NCBI GenBank assembly: GCA_030535425.1
Contig: JAUNHQ010000032.1
Location: 1-34,943 of the forward strand
DNA from: Pseudomonadota bacterium
GTDB lineage: Bacteria; Pseudomonadota; Gammaproteobacteria; Burkholderiales; Burkholderiaceae_C
Length of the DNA stretch: 34,943 nt
Direction: 5' to 3'
Of this stretch, positions 34,549 to 34,943 are shown piece after piece; the first letter of the stretch is position 1, and each line of letters starts with the position of its first letter. Under the pieces are notes generated by a model that saw nothing but the letters and a program-made list of their open reading frames with translations, ran no database searches and had not been told where the DNA came from. A program made the position numbers and the translations under genes.

Positions 34549-34681
34549 GGACAAAGTTCCCCCTGCCGGTTCTTGCCAATCGCCCGTCCGGCAGATCTGC
34601 GCTGCCGAGGCCGCATACCCATATCGTTTACCCTGCATGGCTTGCCCGCGCGCAGCGGGCGTTGACCGTGCGCAAGAACCG
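34549..34681. other. Upstream region between rpoH promoter and uvrB
   Basis: 133 bp between divergent genes. I searched for a CTGT-N8-ACAG LexA box expected for an SOS-controlled uvrB and did not find one. No clear hexamer pair for uvrB. Confidence 0.4.
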
Positions 34682-34943
34682 ATGCCTTCCACCCTTTCAA
34701 CCACCGCTGCAGATGCCCAGGCCGCCGCTGCGGGCCAGTTCGTCAGTTTTCCTGGCTCGCCTTTTCAGCTCTATCAGCCGTACCCGCCCGCAGGCGACCA
34801 GCCCACGGCCATTGCCGAGCTGGTGGAAGGCGTGCAAGACGGCGAGGTGTTTCAGACCCTGCTGGGCGTGACCGGCTCGGGCAAGACCTTCACCATGGCC
34901 AACGTGATTGCCCGCCTGGGCCGCCCGGCCATTGTGTTTGCGC
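34682..34943 (+). CDS. uvrB: Excinuclease ABC subunit B, 5' part
   Basis: The first 87 codons are present. UvrB is the damage-verification helicase of nucleotide excision repair. [20 protein letters not shown] (start of domain 1a) and the Walker A loop [16 protein letters not shown] identify it. The first ~20 residues are a variable Ala-rich lead-in; ATG 34682 is the first good start in frame. The rest lies outside the window. Confidence 0.93.
   Translation, partial: MPSTLSTTAADAQAAAAGQFVSFPGSPFQLYQPYPPAGDQPTAIAELVEGVQDGEVFQTLLGVTGSGKTFTMANVIARLGRPAIVFA

Noticed and set aside
34549-34681. LexA (SOS) box upstream of uvrB
   Set aside because: No CTGT-N8-ACAG match is present in the available upstream DNA.

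Overview
The window is high-GC DNA (78% G+C counted at 12001-12060) with gene content and order typical of a betaproteobacterium. An aa3 oxidase locus with all its assembly factors, an orphan tripartite-tricarboxylate (Bug) binding protein and AT-rich dispersed repeats of a type I recall from Comamonadaceae point to Burkholderiales, most likely Comamonadaceae (Acidovorax-like). No database search was possible, so this placement rests on recognition only.

Layout. 1-3510: the 5' part of an NYN-domain gene and gcvP, both on the minus strand; gcvP carries an in-frame repeat insertion. 3742-7825: a LysR regulator divergent from a beta-alanine:pyruvate aminotransferase (bauA) and a CoA-acylating semialdehyde dehydrogenase (mmsA). 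7860-10330: a lower-GC polymorphic-toxin island on the minus strand (two immunity paralogues, one pre-toxin plus nuclease-like toxin, a possible toxin remnant), bounded on the left by a 74-bp near-perfect palindrome. 10336-18229: a RutR-like TetR regulator divergent from preT-preA-NCS1 permease-dihydropyrimidinase-carbamoyl-beta-alanine amidohydrolase. 18305-20237: dadA divergent from an Lrp-type regulator. 20341-23107: a small hypothetical gene, trmL, comF and a degenerate BioC-like methyltransferase. 23194-32351: coxB-ctaD-small protein-ctaG-DUF2970-coxC, a DUF2909 gene on the opposite strand, then surf1-SCO-like-ctaA-ctaB-sco. 32427-34943: a Bug-type binding protein, rpoH under a perfect CIRCE operator, and the start of uvrB.

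Function. The genes at 4.8-18.2 kb together make a complete route from uracil/thymine through dihydropyrimidine, N-carbamoyl-beta-alanine and beta-alanine to (methyl)malonate semialdehyde and acetyl-/propionyl-CoA, with a permease and two local regulators. The toxin island splits this route in two. DadA next door could recycle the alanine made by the aminotransferase. The cox locus encodes the three core subunits plus copper delivery (CtaG, two SCO-type proteins), heme A synthesis (CtaA, CtaB) and SURF1.

The observations I rate highest are the CIRCE element over the rpoH promoter, the repeat inserted in frame into gcvP, the mosaic immunity duplication with its possible toxin remnant, the 74-bp palindrome, and a family of AT-rich repeats at gene ends, one of which supplies the C-terminus of dadA.
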